Origin: Zoogloea sp044344315
GTDB taxonomy: Bacteria; Pseudomonadota; Gammaproteobacteria; Burkholderiales; Rhodocyclaceae
Reading direction: 5' to 3'
Length of the DNA: 64,000 bases
NCBI RefSeq assembly: GCF_044344315.1
Contig: NZ_JBIJDC010000002.1
Span: 33,466-97,465 of the forward strand
This document shows, piece after piece, positions 43,806 through 52,902 of this stretch. Position 1 is the first letter of the stretch. Every line of letters begins with the position of its first letter. Both the position numbers and the translations under genes were made by a program. A model generated the notes under the pieces. The model ran no database searches. It was not told where the DNA came from and was given only the letters and a program-made list of their open reading frames with translations.

Positions 43806-44174
43806 TCAACGGGAAGCCCCGGTGGTCGCCGAGAAATCGATGACAAGACTCACGTTGGAGAACAGATGAACCTTGCGGGAATAGTCGACCGAAATCACGA
43901 TCCGGCCGTCCTCCTTGGTGATGTCCAGATCGGAAGGAGAAATGCTGGTGATGTCGTCCACTGTGGCACGCTTGGAAAACGCGTTGCGCAACTGGGGCAC
44001 ACTGGCGTTCTGAGGATCTGCTTCACTGGCCACTGCGGCAATTGAGCGCTTGATGCCGTGATACTCGGTCAATACCGGCACCAGCTTCAGACCCAGCATT
44101 AGGACCGAAGCAAGAGCGGCGCCGACAAACAGCACACCGATGAGGCTGAGGCCCGACTGACTTTTTCGCGTCAT
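43806..44174 (-). CDS. DUF4845 family small membrane protein
   Basis: 122 residues from ATG 44174, directly after the lepB stop. One N-terminal membrane helix (GLSLIGVLFVGAALASVLML) is followed by a short extracytoplasmic domain ending in KVHLFSNVSLVIDFSA. The start resembles a pilin-like leader (RKSQSGLSLIG) without a clear prepilin cleavage site. Proteins of this family sit between lepB and rnc in many betaproteobacteria and Pseudomonas. Function unknown. Confidence 0.88.
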   Translation of the reverse strand: MTRKSQSGLSLIGVLFVGAALASVLMLGLKLVPVLTEYHGIKRSIAAVASEADPQNASVPQLRNAFSKRATVDDITSISPSDLDITKEDGRIVISVDYSRKVHLFSNVSLVIDFSATTGASR

Positions 44175-44176
44175 GA

Positions 44177-44965
44177 TCAATGGAAGCTGCCGATACGTTT
44201 CAGATCACTGAAATTGAACCAGATGAAGAATGCCTTGCCAACGATATTCTGCTCGGGGACGAAACCCCAGCCACGGCTGTCGAAACTACCGTCCCGGTTG
44301 TCACCCATCATGAAATAGTGACCATCCGGCACGGTGCAGGTCACACCGCGGCTAGTATAGGTGCAGTTGTCGCGGTAGGCGTACTGGGTAATCTGGGAAA
44401 CAAAGGCCGGTGCGTCATTTTCCACGATGATGCTGTGCTCGACCTCGCCAAGCTTTTCGGCCCGGCGCGGTGAATAGTAGAGACGGTCGGCGTGGAGGTA
44501 ATCGCCCTCATCACGCTGGGTCATGGCCACGCCATTGATGCTCAGCTTCTTGTCGATGTACTCGACCTTGTCACCGGGCAAACCCACCACACGCTTGATG
44601 TAGTCGAGGGACGGATCGGCCGGGAAGCGAAAGACCATGACGTCACCGCGCTTGGGCTGGTTAACCTCGACGACCTTCTTGTTGATGACCGGCAGACGAA
44701 TCCCGTAAGTCCATTTGTTGACGAGGATAAAGTCCCCCACCAGCAGGGTGGGAATCATCGAACCCGAGGGAATCTTGAAGGGCTCGACGACAAACGAGCG
44801 CAGGCAGAAAACCACCAGGATCACCGGAAAGAAGCTGGCCCCGTACTCCACCCACCAAGGCGACTTGGCCCCCACAGAACGCCGCTTGCTTGCAACGAAG
44901 TGGTCAAGTGCCCACAGGACACCACTCAGGACCAGCAAGCCGAAAAGAATCAGGGCGAAATTCAC
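44177..44965 (-). CDS. lepB: Signal peptidase I
   Basis: 262 residues from GTG 44965, 7 bases after AGGAG; a GTG two codons upstream is too close to it. Two N-terminal membrane helices are present. The catalytic Ser motif PSGSMIPTLLVGDF and the Lys motif YIKRVVGLPGD are intact, as is the C-terminal GDNRDGSFDSRGWGFVP box. LepB cleaves Sec and Tat signal peptides on the outer face of the inner membrane. It follows lepA after 30 bases. Confidence 0.96.
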   Translation of the reverse strand: MNFALILFGLLVLSGVLWALDHFVASKRRSVGAKSPWWVEYGASFFPVILVVFCLRSFVVEPFKIPSGSMIPTLLVGDFILVNKWTYGIRLPVINKKVVEVNQPKRGDVMVFRFPADPSLDYIKRVVGLPGDKVEYIDKKLSINGVAMTQRDEGDYLHADRLYYSPRRAEKLGEVEHSIIVENDAPAFVSQITQYAYRDNCTYTSRGVTCTVPDGHYFMMGDNRDGSFDSRGWGFVPEQNIVGKAFFIWFNFSDLKRIGSFH

Positions 44966-44995
44966 GCACACACTCCTGCTGCCGGACGCACCGGC

Positions 44996-46792
44996 TTATT
45001 TGCCTTCATCGACCCGCAGCACGGCCAGAAACGCCTCTTGCGGAATCTCCACGTTGCCCACCTGCTTCATCCGCTTCTTGCCCTCCTTCTGCTTCTCGAG
45101 GAGCTTCTTCTTCCGCGTGATGTCGCCGCCGTAGCACTTGGCCAGCACGTTCTTGCGCAGGGCCTTGATGGTCTCGCGAGCCACGATGTTTGAGCCGATA
45201 GCCGCCTGGATGGCCACATCGAACATCTGGCGCGGAATCAGCTCACGCAGTTTGGCGACCAGCTCACGGCCACGGTACTGGGAGTTGGCCCGGTGTACGA
45301 TGATGGACAGGGCATCCACCTTCTCGCTGGACACCAGCACATCGAGCTTGACCAGATCGGCAGCACGGTACTCCTTGAATTCATAGTCGAGAGAGGCATA
45401 GCCCCGCGACACGGATTTCAGCTTGTCGAAGAAGTCCATCACGACTTCGTTCATGGGCATGTCGTAGATCAATTGCACCTGACGACCGTGGTAAAGCATA
45501 TCCACCTGGGCGCCACGCTTCTGGTTGCACAGGGTGATGACTGAGCCCACGTACTCCTGGGGCAGGAAGATGATCGCCTTGATGATTGGCTCCCGCACCT
45601 CCTCCACCTTGGAGAGATCCGGCAGACGCGACGGGTTGGAGATCTGCTCGACCGTACCATCCTTCATGAGCACCTCATAGACCACGGTCGGCGCCGTGGT
45701 GATGAGATTCATGTCAAATTCACGCTCCAGGCGCTCCTGGACGATCTCCATGTGAAGCAGCCCCAGGAAGCCGCAGCGGAAGCCGAAACCCAGGGCCTGG
45801 GACACTTCGGGCTCGAACTGCAGGGATGCATCATTGAGGCGCAGCTTTTCGAGGGATTCGCGCAGCTGGTCGTACTCGTTGGACTCCACCGGGTACAGGC
45901 CCGCAAACACCTGGGGCTTGATTTCCTTGAAGCCAGCCAGCGGCTGTTCAGCCTTGCGGTTGGCCAGGGTGATGGTGTCACCGACCTTGGCGGACTTCAG
46001 CTCCTTGATGCCGGCAATGATGAAACCCACCTGACCGGCGGACAGGGTGTCACGCTGCTGGGACTTGGGCGTAAACACGCCAACCTGCTCGCACAACTGC
46101 TGGACGCCGGTGGACATGAACATGATTTTGTCCTTGGGCTTGAGCGAGCCATCCACCACGCGCACCAGCATCACGACGCCCACGTAGTTGTCGAACCAGG
46201 AGTCGATGATCAGGGCCTTGAGAGGCGCATCGCGATCGCCTTTGGGCGCGGGAATGCGGGTGATCACCGCCTCAAGAATGTCCTCGACACCCATGCCCGT
46301 CTTGGCAGAGCACGGGATCGCATCGGTCGCGTCGATGCCGATCACGTCTTCGATCTCCTGCTTCGCGCCATCCGGATTGGCCTGGGGCAGGTCCATCTTG
46401 TTCAGTACCGGCACCACCTCCACGCCCTGCTCCAGCGCCGTGTAGCAGTTGGCCACCGTTTGCGCCTCAACGCCCTGGGAAGCGTCCACCACCAACAGGC
46501 CGCCTTCGCAGGCAGCAAGGGAACGGGAGACTTCATAGGAGAAGTCCACGTGCCCCGGCGTGTCGATGAGGTTGAGGTTATAGATCTGACCATCCCTGGC
46601 GCGATAGCTCAGCGCTGCCGTCTGGGCCTTGATGGTGATGCCACGCTCACGCTCGATATCCATCGAGTCGAGCACCTGGCTTTCCATCTCGCGGGCGGAG
46701 AGGCCTCCGCACAGTTGGATGATCCGGTCGGCCAGGGTGGATTTACCGTGGTCGATATGGGCAATGATCGAGAAGTTTCTGATGTGTTGCAT
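44996..46792 (-). CDS. lepA: Elongation factor 4 (LepA)
   Basis: 598 residues from ATG 46792, giving MQHIRNFSIIAHIDHGKSTL; an in-frame ATG three codons upstream is a possible alternative. G motifs AHIDHGKST, DTPGHVDF and NKMD are present. The C-terminal LepA-specific domain ends in KRMKQVGNVEIPQEAFLAVL. It is a ribosome-binding GTPase involved in translation and initiation. An intrinsic-terminator-like hairpin lies only 15 bases before this start. Confidence 0.96.
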   Translation of the reverse strand: MQHIRNFSIIAHIDHGKSTLADRIIQLCGGLSAREMESQVLDSMDIERERGITIKAQTAALSYRARDGQIYNLNLIDTPGHVDFSYEVSRSLAACEGGLLVVDASQGVEAQTVANCYTALEQGVEVVPVLNKMDLPQANPDGAKQEIEDVIGIDATDAIPCSAKTGMGVEDILEAVITRIPAPKGDRDAPLKALIIDSWFDNYVGVVMLVRVVDGSLKPKDKIMFMSTGVQQLCEQVGVFTPKSQQRDTLSAGQVGFIIAGIKELKSAKVGDTITLANRKAEQPLAGFKEIKPQVFAGLYPVESNEYDQLRESLEKLRLNDASLQFEPEVSQALGFGFRCGFLGLLHMEIVQERLEREFDMNLITTAPTVVYEVLMKDGTVEQISNPSRLPDLSKVEEVREPIIKAIIFLPQEYVGSVITLCNQKRGAQVDMLYHGRQVQLIYDMPMNEVVMDFFDKLKSVSRGYASLDYEFKEYRAADLVKLDVLVSSEKVDALSIIVHRANSQYRGRELVAKLRELIPRQMFDVAIQAAIGSNIVARETIKALRKNVLAKCYGGDITRKKKLLEKQKEGKKRMKQVGNVEIPQEAFLAVLRVDEGK

Positions 46793-46801
46793 GTGGGCCA
46801 T

Positions 46802-46826
46802 GAAAAAGGGTGCCGAAGGGCACCCT
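46802..46826 (-). terminator. Intrinsic terminator or attenuator in the lepA leader
   Basis: On the minus strand AGGGTGCC-CTTC-GGCACCCT is a perfect 8-bp stem with a CTTC tetraloop, followed at once by TTTTTC. The upstream ATG of lepA begins at the end of the T-run and the preferred one is 9 bases on. It may end the sigma-E operon or act as an attenuator for lepA-lepB. Confidence 0.75.
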
Positions 46827-46857
46827 GATAAATTTTGTTTGCCTGGCAAAGACTTGC

Positions 46858-46863
46858 ATTCTA
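46858..46863 (-). promoter_or_regulatory. Possible -10 element for lepA
   Basis: TAGAAT overlaps the stop codon of the upstream thioredoxin-fold gene on the minus strand. It would give a leader of about 60 bases that includes the terminator-like hairpin. The -35 is poor. Confidence 0.3.
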
Positions 46864-47109
46864 ACCGATACGCCGTAAATGAGCACGAACGGCAGATTCA
46901 TCAAGGAAGTGGTGGCAAATCTCGGTATCTCCATCGAGCACGACCGGGACCCACTCGCTCCACCGGGCCTCAAGGGCTTCGTGGGCGTCCACATCCACGA
47001 CCGTCACCTTGAAGCCCAATTCATCCTGCAACGGCTTAAGGGCATCAAGCAGGTCATGGCACAAATGGCACCACTCCCGGCTCAACACGGTGAGCTCGCG
47101 ATCAGCGCT
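46861..47109 (-). CDS. Glutaredoxin-like/DUF836 small thioredoxin-fold protein
   Basis: About 82 residues from TTG 47109 (a GTG at 47148 would give 95 residues but overlaps mucD by 47 bases). It has LTVLSREWCHLCHDLLDALK with a CHLC redox pair, VDVDAHEALEARWSEWVPVV and a short C-terminus, matching the glutaredoxin-like DUF836 family. It probably reduces or senses thiols. It overlaps the end of mucD, so it is the last gene of the sigma-E operon. Confidence 0.85.
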   Translation of the reverse strand, partial: SADRELTVLSREWCHLCHDLLDALKPLQDELGFKVTVVDVDAHEALEARWSEWVPVVLDGDTEICHHFLDESAVRAHLRRIG

Positions 47110-48541
47110 CAAGGGAGCGCACCGGAACAAAGGTTTGCATGTCACCACGCGCGACCAGCAGCGTCACGGCCTGGCCTGCATCCAGGCCTGCCACGGCACG
47201 ATTGAACTGTTCGACCGAGCGGGTCTCGATGCGCACCCCCTTGCTGACCAGCGCCAGAATCCCATCCCCCGCCTGGATCTCGGAGGCCCGGGCAGAGGCG
47301 CTCCGTAGAGCCTCCACCACCACGCCACCCGCGGCAAACCGTCCGTCCCGACGCTGCTCGGCATTGGGCTCGACAACGGTGATCCCAAGTTTGTTGGGCG
47401 ATACGGCCTCAGGCTTGGACTGGCGAGCAGTCACCTTGCGGGGCTTCTCCTCGGGCAGTTCGGCCACCTGCACGGTCAAGGCCTTGACCGCCCCACGGCG
47501 CCACACCTGCACCGGCACCCGGCTTCCCGGGCGGGTACTGCCCACCAGGCGCGGAAGATCTGCCGACATATCCACCGCACGACCATCGAAACTCAGGACG
47601 ATGTCACCCTGCTCAAAGCCTGCTTTCTCTGCCGGACTTGCCTTCTCAACCAAACTGACCAAGGCGCCACCGGGCTTGCCCAACCTAAAGCTGTCAGCCA
47701 GATCGCGGGACACCTCTTGTATGACCACGCCAATTCGGCCACGCTGGACACGGCCGGCAACTCGCAACTGCTCGTGCACCCCCATAGCAACATCAATGGG
47801 GATAGCAAAGGACAACCCCATGAAACCACCTGTGCGGCTGTAGATCTGGGAATTGATCCCCACCACCTCACCCTTCATGTTGAAGAGCGGCCCTCCGGAA
47901 TTACCGGGATTGATGGCAACGTCAGTCTGGATGAAGGGAACAAAGTTCTCCTGGGGCAGGGAACGCCCCTTGGCGCTGACGATCCCTGCCGTCACAGAAT
48001 TCTCGAAACCGAAGGGCGAACCAATGGCCACGACCCAGTCCCCTACCCGCAGCTTTGCCGGATCACCCAGATTCACCCTCGGCAGGCCTGCCGCATCGAT
48101 CTTCAGCAGGGCCACATCGGTCCGGGCATCCGTCCCCATCACTCGGGCGCGGAACTCCCGCTTGTCGGTCAACTTGACGATGATCTCGTCGGCACCCTCC
48201 ACCACGTGGGCGTTGGTCAGGACGTAACCATCCGCCGATACGATGAAACCCGAGCCCAGGGAGCGATTATCGGGTTCGCTCCCCCGGGGAGTTCCCGGAT
48301 GACGCGGCACAAAGCGTCGAAAGAAGTCGAACATCGGATCGTCTTCTTCCAGGCTGGGCACACCCGGGCGCGCCTGCCGCACGGCCTGTGTGGTGCTGAT
48401 ATTCACCACTGCCGCCCCCTGCCGTTCGGCAAGCCCGGCGAAATCGGGCAGATCCCGCGCGACCACCGGGGTAACGAGCATCACCGAAAGGAGCACCACG
48501 AAACTGCGGGAAGCCATTTGCGCCAACACCGAAACGGTCAT
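47102..48541 (-). CDS. mucD: Periplasmic Do-like serine protease MucD/DegP
   Basis: 479 residues. A signal peptide ends near TPVVA (about residue 28). The catalytic triad is visible: His in YVLTNAHVVEGAD, Asp in DARTDVALLKI and Ser in NPGNSGGPLFN. Two PDZ domains follow. It degrades or refolds damaged envelope proteins. It starts with a 4-base overlap with rseC and belongs to the rpoE operon, as in Pseudomonas (algU-mucABCD). Confidence 0.95.
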   Translation of the reverse strand: MTVSVLAQMASRSFVVLLSVMLVTPVVARDLPDFAGLAERQGAAVVNISTTQAVRQARPGVPSLEEDDPMFDFFRRFVPRHPGTPRGSEPDNRSLGSGFIVSADGYVLTNAHVVEGADEIIVKLTDKREFRARVMGTDARTDVALLKIDAAGLPRVNLGDPAKLRVGDWVVAIGSPFGFENSVTAGIVSAKGRSLPQENFVPFIQTDVAINPGNSGGPLFNMKGEVVGINSQIYSRTGGFMGLSFAIPIDVAMGVHEQLRVAGRVQRGRIGVVIQEVSRDLADSFRLGKPGGALVSLVEKASPAEKAGFEQGDIVLSFDGRAVDMSADLPRLVGSTRPGSRVPVQVWRRGAVKALTVQVAELPEEKPRKVTARQSKPEAVSPNKLGITVVEPNAEQRRDGRFAAGGVVVEALRSASARASEIQAGDGILALVSKGVRIETRSVEQFNRAVAGLDAGQAVTLLVARGDMQTFVPVRSLER

Positions 48542-48990
48542 CGCCCACAGCCTCCGGCCGGCTCACCGGCAACACGCTCAATCTTCATGGGCATCACCCC
48601 TGCAGGCCCGCTGCGAGCACGCCCAAAGAGATACATCGCCACGCCGCCTGCACCTGCCCCCAGCGCTGCCGGCAAATCCGTGTTGCCGCCTGTCGCCAAT
48701 ACCGTTCCCAGCGCGGCACCGGCAAGCACCCCAAGAATGGGGCCGCCGTAGGTGAACAGTGCCGCTCTGAGGGGGACTGCGTCGTCCACAAAGACACCGA
48801 CCGGATCTCCCGGCAGGGCATCGATCTCATTGAGCAATCTCAACTCCCGGCGAGCCTGACCGAAGGGCCGGGCGATATTTACACCACCACACCCCCCCGC
48901 TTCGTGACAACGCCCGCAACCGCCGGAAACGGAGACGTCAACCCAGGCATAGGCGCCTTCCACACGACTCACCACGCCCCGTGCACGCAT
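48538..48990 (-). CDS. rseC: RseC/MucC family protein (SoxR-reducing system type)
   Basis: 150 residues from ATG 48990, overlapping the rseB stop. The Cys-rich N-terminal part (GGCGRCHEAGGCGG near 24-37) and two membrane helices (PLRAALFTYGGPILGVLAGA and the following one) are the RseC/RsxC-linked pattern. It modulates sigma-E signalling or supports SoxR reduction; the exact role is unsettled. Position in the operon supports the name. Confidence 0.9.
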   Translation of the reverse strand: MRARGVVSRVEGAYAWVDVSVSGGCGRCHEAGGCGGVNIARPFGQARRELRLLNEIDALPGDPVGVFVDDAVPLRAALFTYGGPILGVLAGAALGTVLATGGNTDLPAALGAGAGGVAMYLFGRARSGPAGVMPMKIERVAGEPAGGCGR

Positions 48991-49955
48991 CACCGCTTCC
49001 GCATTTCCACGCCATCGGCAATCCGCACCAATGCCTGCGCCGGAACCTCACCAAGTACAGTGATGCGGTGATCGGCGACGCTGCGCCGGAAGATGTTGAA
49101 GGAGCCGGATGCGCTCAGTCCGCTCTGGGCCGTGCCCTTACCCGACTCGGGCTCGATGAACACTGAGATGGCGGCAAGGCCGTCTGAGAAGACCACATGG
49201 TAGGCCTCACCCCGCTCCTTGCGCGCCTGGCGCGCCACCGAAACAACCTGCCGGAAGCCAGGAATTGAGTGCTTGAAGACCCAGCCGATATCCTCGACCT
49301 TCACATCGTTGCCCCGAGCGTTCACCACCTTCCAGTCTGCGGAACGGACAAACCGAGAGCGCACCTTTTCTTTGTCGAAAGGGGCTCCGATCTGCACTTC
49401 CGTAAACACGAACTGCTCGATACTGTCGCCCTTCTCCCCCATCAGACGGGCGCGCAGTAACAGCCCCGACGCAACATCAGCCCATAGGTGATGGCCAAAA
49501 CGCATGTCGTCCCGGGGTTCAAGAATAATCTGCTGACTCTCCATCCCGGCAATCCGGGAAATCTCACCCTTTCGAATACGATAGTTCTCGGCAAGGGCGC
49601 TGGGCGAAGGAGGCAAACGCGCAGGAAAGCTTCTACGAGCGCCAAATTGGTCCACGATCAGCAGCTTCTGTTCAGGGAGAAAGCACTGCACTTCGTCGTT
49701 ATTGCGAACCACCTCCCGCGGACTGCCATCAAGCGCTTCCAGCTTTTCGTACTCGCCGTTGGCATCCACCAGATGGGTGATGCGCGACGTTTCCATGTGC
49801 TTGCCGCTCTGATAGGTGAAGGTACCTGTGTAATTGAGCTTGTGCGCTGCGCTCGATATCCGCCCCAGCCAGCTCAGAGGATCGTTCGGCACCTGAGCCA
49901 ACGCCGACCCGCAACCGGCAAAAACAACCGCCAGGAAGCAAAGGAAGCGCTTCAT
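48990..49955 (-). CDS. rseB: Sigma-E regulatory protein RseB (MucB)
   Basis: 321 residues with a signal peptide ending in AGCGSALAQ near 21. The following DPLSWLGRISSAAHKLNYTG and TFTYQSGKHMETSRITHLVD are typical of MucB/RseB. It binds the periplasmic part of the anti-sigma factor RseA and senses envelope lipids or lipopolysaccharide. It overlaps rseA by 4 bases and rseC by 1. Confidence 0.94.
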   Translation of the reverse strand: MKRFLCFLAVVFAGCGSALAQVPNDPLSWLGRISSAAHKLNYTGTFTYQSGKHMETSRITHLVDANGEYEKLEALDGSPREVVRNNDEVQCFLPEQKLLIVDQFGARRSFPARLPPSPSALAENYRIRKGEISRIAGMESQQIILEPRDDMRFGHHLWADVASGLLLRARLMGEKGDSIEQFVFTEVQIGAPFDKEKVRSRFVRSADWKVVNARGNDVKVEDIGWVFKHSIPGFRQVVSVARQARKERGEAYHVVFSDGLAAISVFIEPESGKGTAQSGLSASGSFNIFRRSVADHRITVLGEVPAQALVRIADGVEMRKR

Positions 49956-50494
49956 CGCTCGCCGGCCGCCCGCGTCTCGGAAACGGAGCGCACATACATC
50001 GCCACGCCCGGCATGGCAGCCGAAGGCGCCATGGCCTGATGAGCAATCAGATATTCACGCTCGGAAGGCTCGGAAGAAGCCGCCGCGAGCCGGGCCGAAG
50101 ACGTTGCATCGACAACCGCTACGGCAGGAACCGGCTTCTTGAGTGCGGCCAGGGGTGCCGATGTCGATCCCGGAGCGTTCAAGGTCATGGCCACCCAGCC
50201 AACCGCAGCCACGCCCATCACCGATGCAGCGATCGGCATGAAGTGACGAATCCAGCCGTTACGCGGCTCCACCTGCGTGGGCGCCAGTACCGTGGGCTCG
50301 TCGTCCAGGCGCAACATGAGCCGACTTGTGAAATCCGCCGACATCACGGGCTCATCCCGCAATACATCTCCGATAAGACTGTAGTGATCCCATTCCCGCC
50401 GCAGGCCACCATCCCGTTTCAGGGAATCCAGCATGCGGACAGAGGCGGCCTCGTCAAGCGCGCCATCCAGCAGGGCAGAAACTTTCTCTTTCAT
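49952..50494 (-). CDS. rseA: Anti-sigma-E factor RseA (MucA)
   Basis: 180 residues from ATG 50494, preceded by AGAGGTGG. Residues 1-70 form the cytoplasmic sigma-binding domain (KEKVSALLDGALDEAASVRM, WDHYSLIGDVLRDEPV). One membrane helix lies near 95-115 (FMPIAASVMGVAAVGWVAMT), followed by a periplasmic tail. It holds sigma-E inactive until proteolysis. It is 4 bases after rpoE. Confidence 0.93.
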   Translation of the reverse strand: MKEKVSALLDGALDEAASVRMLDSLKRDGGLRREWDHYSLIGDVLRDEPVMSADFTSRLMLRLDDEPTVLAPTQVEPRNGWIRHFMPIAASVMGVAAVGWVAMTLNAPGSTSAPLAALKKPVPAVAVVDATSSARLAAASSEPSEREYLIAHQAMAPSAAMPGVAMYVRSVSETRAAGER

Positions 50495-50498
50495 CGTC

Positions 50499-51098
50499 TT
50501 ACCACCTCTTGTTCGGAGCCGTATCGAGCAACGGCTTGAGCTTTTCTGAAATTGCTTCACGTGCGCGGAAAATCCGCGAACGCACCGTGCCTATCGGGCA
50601 CTCCATGATCGTGGCGATCTCTTCGTAGCTCAAACCTTCGATCTCTCGCAGCACGATCGCAGTCCTCAGTTCCTCGGGCAGGGCCTCCATGGCCACATTG
50701 ACCGTGTCACCGATCTGCTTGGTCATCAGCAGCCGTTCAGGCGTATTGATATCGCGAAGCTGATCTCCCTCCTCGAAGGTCTCGGCCTCTTCCGAATCGA
50801 ACTCCGTGGACGTAGGGGCGCGACGCCCTTGGGACACAAGGTAGTTCTTGGCAGTATTGATCCCGATCCGGTATAGCCATGTGTAGAAAGCACTGTCTCC
50901 CCGGAACGACGGCAAGGCTCGATAAGCCTTGATGAACGTCTCCTGGGCAACATCCTCCACTTCGGCGGGATCCCGGATCAATCTCGACAGCAGGCGGCCA
51001 AGCTTGCGCTGATACTTGGAGACGAGCAGCCCAAACGCCTGCTTGTCTCCACGCTGCACTCGCTCAACCAAAAGCTGGTCAATTTCGCGATCACTCAT
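50499..51098 (-). CDS. rpoE: RNA polymerase sigma factor RpoE (AlgU)
   Basis: 199 residues of the ECF sigma family. Region 2 includes DPAEVEDVAQETFIKAYRAL and GDSAFYTWLYRIGINTAKNY; region 4 includes LPEELRTAIVLREIEGLSYE and CPIGTVRSRIFRARE. It directs the envelope-stress regulon. The following rseA, rseB, rseC and mucD are its usual partners. A good sigma-E promoter lies about 95-120 bases upstream. Confidence 0.96.
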   Translation of the reverse strand: MSDREIDQLLVERVQRGDKQAFGLLVSKYQRKLGRLLSRLIRDPAEVEDVAQETFIKAYRALPSFRGDSAFYTWLYRIGINTAKNYLVSQGRRAPTSTEFDSEEAETFEEGDQLRDINTPERLLMTKQIGDTVNVAMEALPEELRTAIVLREIEGLSYEEIATIMECPIGTVRSRIFRAREAISEKLKPLLDTAPNKRW

Positions 51099-51192
51099 GG
51101 TCGGGGAACGTGATCCTTCGTAGTCGTGACCGGGACGGTCACCGACCGCGGAGTATACCGCGAGACATCCTCATTCCTCGCCGAAGTAATCG

Positions 51193-51219
51193 CTAGACTG
51201 CCCGACGCACGTATAGTTC
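51193..51219 (-). promoter_or_regulatory. Sigma-E-type autoregulatory promoter of rpoE
   Basis: On the minus strand GAACTA (51219-51214), a 16-base spacer and TCTAG (51197-51193) fit the GAACTT-N16-TCTGA consensus of RpoE/AlgU promoters. The start would be about 85-90 bases before the rpoE ATG. The location in front of rpoE makes autoregulation likely. Confidence 0.6.
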
Positions 51220-51311
51220 AGTCACGCGCAGGGTCTTGGGCGTTCAGTGTGGCCGAGTGCCCATGCTATAGTCGGCACTCCGTAATATCGCCCTTTGCGG
51301 CAACTCCAGAA

Positions 51312-52898
51312 GTGATCGCTTTCGATGTCCTCATCCTGGGCAGCGGCCTTGCCGGACAGTCCCTCGCACTGCGCCTTGCCGACAAGCTCAAGGTAGCCCT
51401 CATCACCAAGCGAACCCTTGAGGACAGTGCCAGCGCCTGGGCCCAGGGAGGCATCGCCGCCGTCCTCGACCCCGCCGACAGCACGGAGGCCCACGTGGCC
51501 GACACGCACACGGCCGGCGCCGGGCTCTGCTCCGACAAGGCCACCCGCTTTGTCGTCGAGAATGGCCCCCGGGCGATACGCTGGCTGATAGACCACGGTG
51601 TCCCTTTCACCCCAGACGCGACCTCACCGATCGGCTATCACCTCACTCGGGAAGGCGGCCACGGCCAGCGCCGCGTCATCCACGTGGCCGACGCCACCGG
51701 CGCTGCCGTACAGGCCACCCTGACCGAGCAGGTCAGGGCCCATCCGAACATTTCAATCTTCGAACAGCACATTGCGGTCGACCTCATCGTCGGAGACAAG
51801 ATCGGCAGGCCGGGCGAAGGCTGCCTCGGAGCCTATGTGCTGGATATCGCCAGCGACGAAGTTCGCACCTTTGCCGCCCCGCACACCGTGCTTGCAACCG
51901 GCGGCACCGGAAAGGTTTACCTCTACACCACCAATCCCGACACCGCCACTGGCGACGGGGTGGCCATGGCCTGGCGTGCAGGTTGCCGGGTGGCGAATAT
52001 GGAGTTCATCCAGTTCCACCCCACCTGTCTCTACCATCCCCAGGCCAAGTCCTTCCTGATCTCCGAGGCCGTTCGTGGCGAGGGTGGGCTGCTGCGCCGC
52101 CCCGACGGTTCGCGCTTCATGCCCGACCATGACCCCCGGGAAGAGCTCGCGCCCCGGGACGTCGTCGCCCGGGCCATCGACTTCGAGATGAAGAAGCATG
52201 GCTTGGACTGTGTCTTCCTCGACATCAGCCACAAACCTGCCGATTTCCTCGAAGCCCATTTCCCCAACATCCTGGCCCGTTGTGCTGAGTTGGGCATAGA
52301 CATCACCCGCCAGCCGATACCTGTCGTCCCCGCCGCGCACTACTCCTGCGGCGGAATCGTGGCCGATCTCCAGGCACGAACCGACGTGGCGGGCCTGCAC
52401 GCCGTCGGCGAGTCAGCCTGCACGGGCCTGCATGGCGCCAATCGACTGGCCAGCAATTCGCTTCTGGAATGCCTGGTTTTCGGTGAGGCAGCGGCCAGGG
52501 ACATCCTGGAAAATCCCCGCCACCACCCAACCGACCTACCCCAGTGGGACGAGAGCCGGGTGACAGACGCCGACGAGGCGATTGTGATCTCCCATAACTG
52601 GGAGGAATTACGCCGCTTCATGTGGGACTACGTGGGCATTGTGCGCACCAACAAGCGCCTCCGGCGCGCCCAGCACCGCATCCGCCTGCTGGCCAGGGAA
52701 ATCGACGAGTTTTACAGTCACTTCCGCATCTCGAACGATCTGATCGAGCTGCGCAACCTGGTTGTCACCGCGGACCTCATCGTGCGTAGCGCCCTGAAGC
52801 GCAAGGAAAGCCGTGGCCTGCATTTCAGTCGGGACTATCCGGAAACCCAGCCCAAGGCCCGGGACACCGTGATTCGCCCAGGCAAGATCCGCAGCTGA
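51312..52898 (+). CDS. nadB: L-aspartate oxidase
   Basis: 528 residues from GTG 51312 (start VIAFDVLILGSGLAGQSL); an upstream reading to 51126 adds 62 residues unlike the family. The FAD-binding LILGSGLAG, the ITKRTLEDSASAWAQGGIAA segment and HYSCGGIVAD near the substrate site are present. NadB makes iminoaspartate, the first step of NAD synthesis. It is divergent from rpoE; a TATAGT near 51264-51269 may be its -10. Confidence 0.95.
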   Translation: MIAFDVLILGSGLAGQSLALRLADKLKVALITKRTLEDSASAWAQGGIAAVLDPADSTEAHVADTHTAGAGLCSDKATRFVVENGPRAIRWLIDHGVPFTPDATSPIGYHLTREGGHGQRRVIHVADATGAAVQATLTEQVRAHPNISIFEQHIAVDLIVGDKIGRPGEGCLGAYVLDIASDEVRTFAAPHTVLATGGTGKVYLYTTNPDTATGDGVAMAWRAGCRVANMEFIQFHPTCLYHPQAKSFLISEAVRGEGGLLRRPDGSRFMPDHDPREELAPRDVVARAIDFEMKKHGLDCVFLDISHKPADFLEAHFPNILARCAELGIDITRQPIPVVPAAHYSCGGIVADLQARTDVAGLHAVGESACTGLHGANRLASNSLLECLVFGEAAARDILENPRHHPTDLPQWDESRVTDADEAIVISHNWEELRRFMWDYVGIVRTNKRLRRAQHRIRLLAREIDEFYSHFRISNDLIELRNLVVTADLIVRSALKRKESRGLHFSRDYPETQPKARDTVIRPGKIRS

Positions 52899-52902
52899 CC
52901 GC

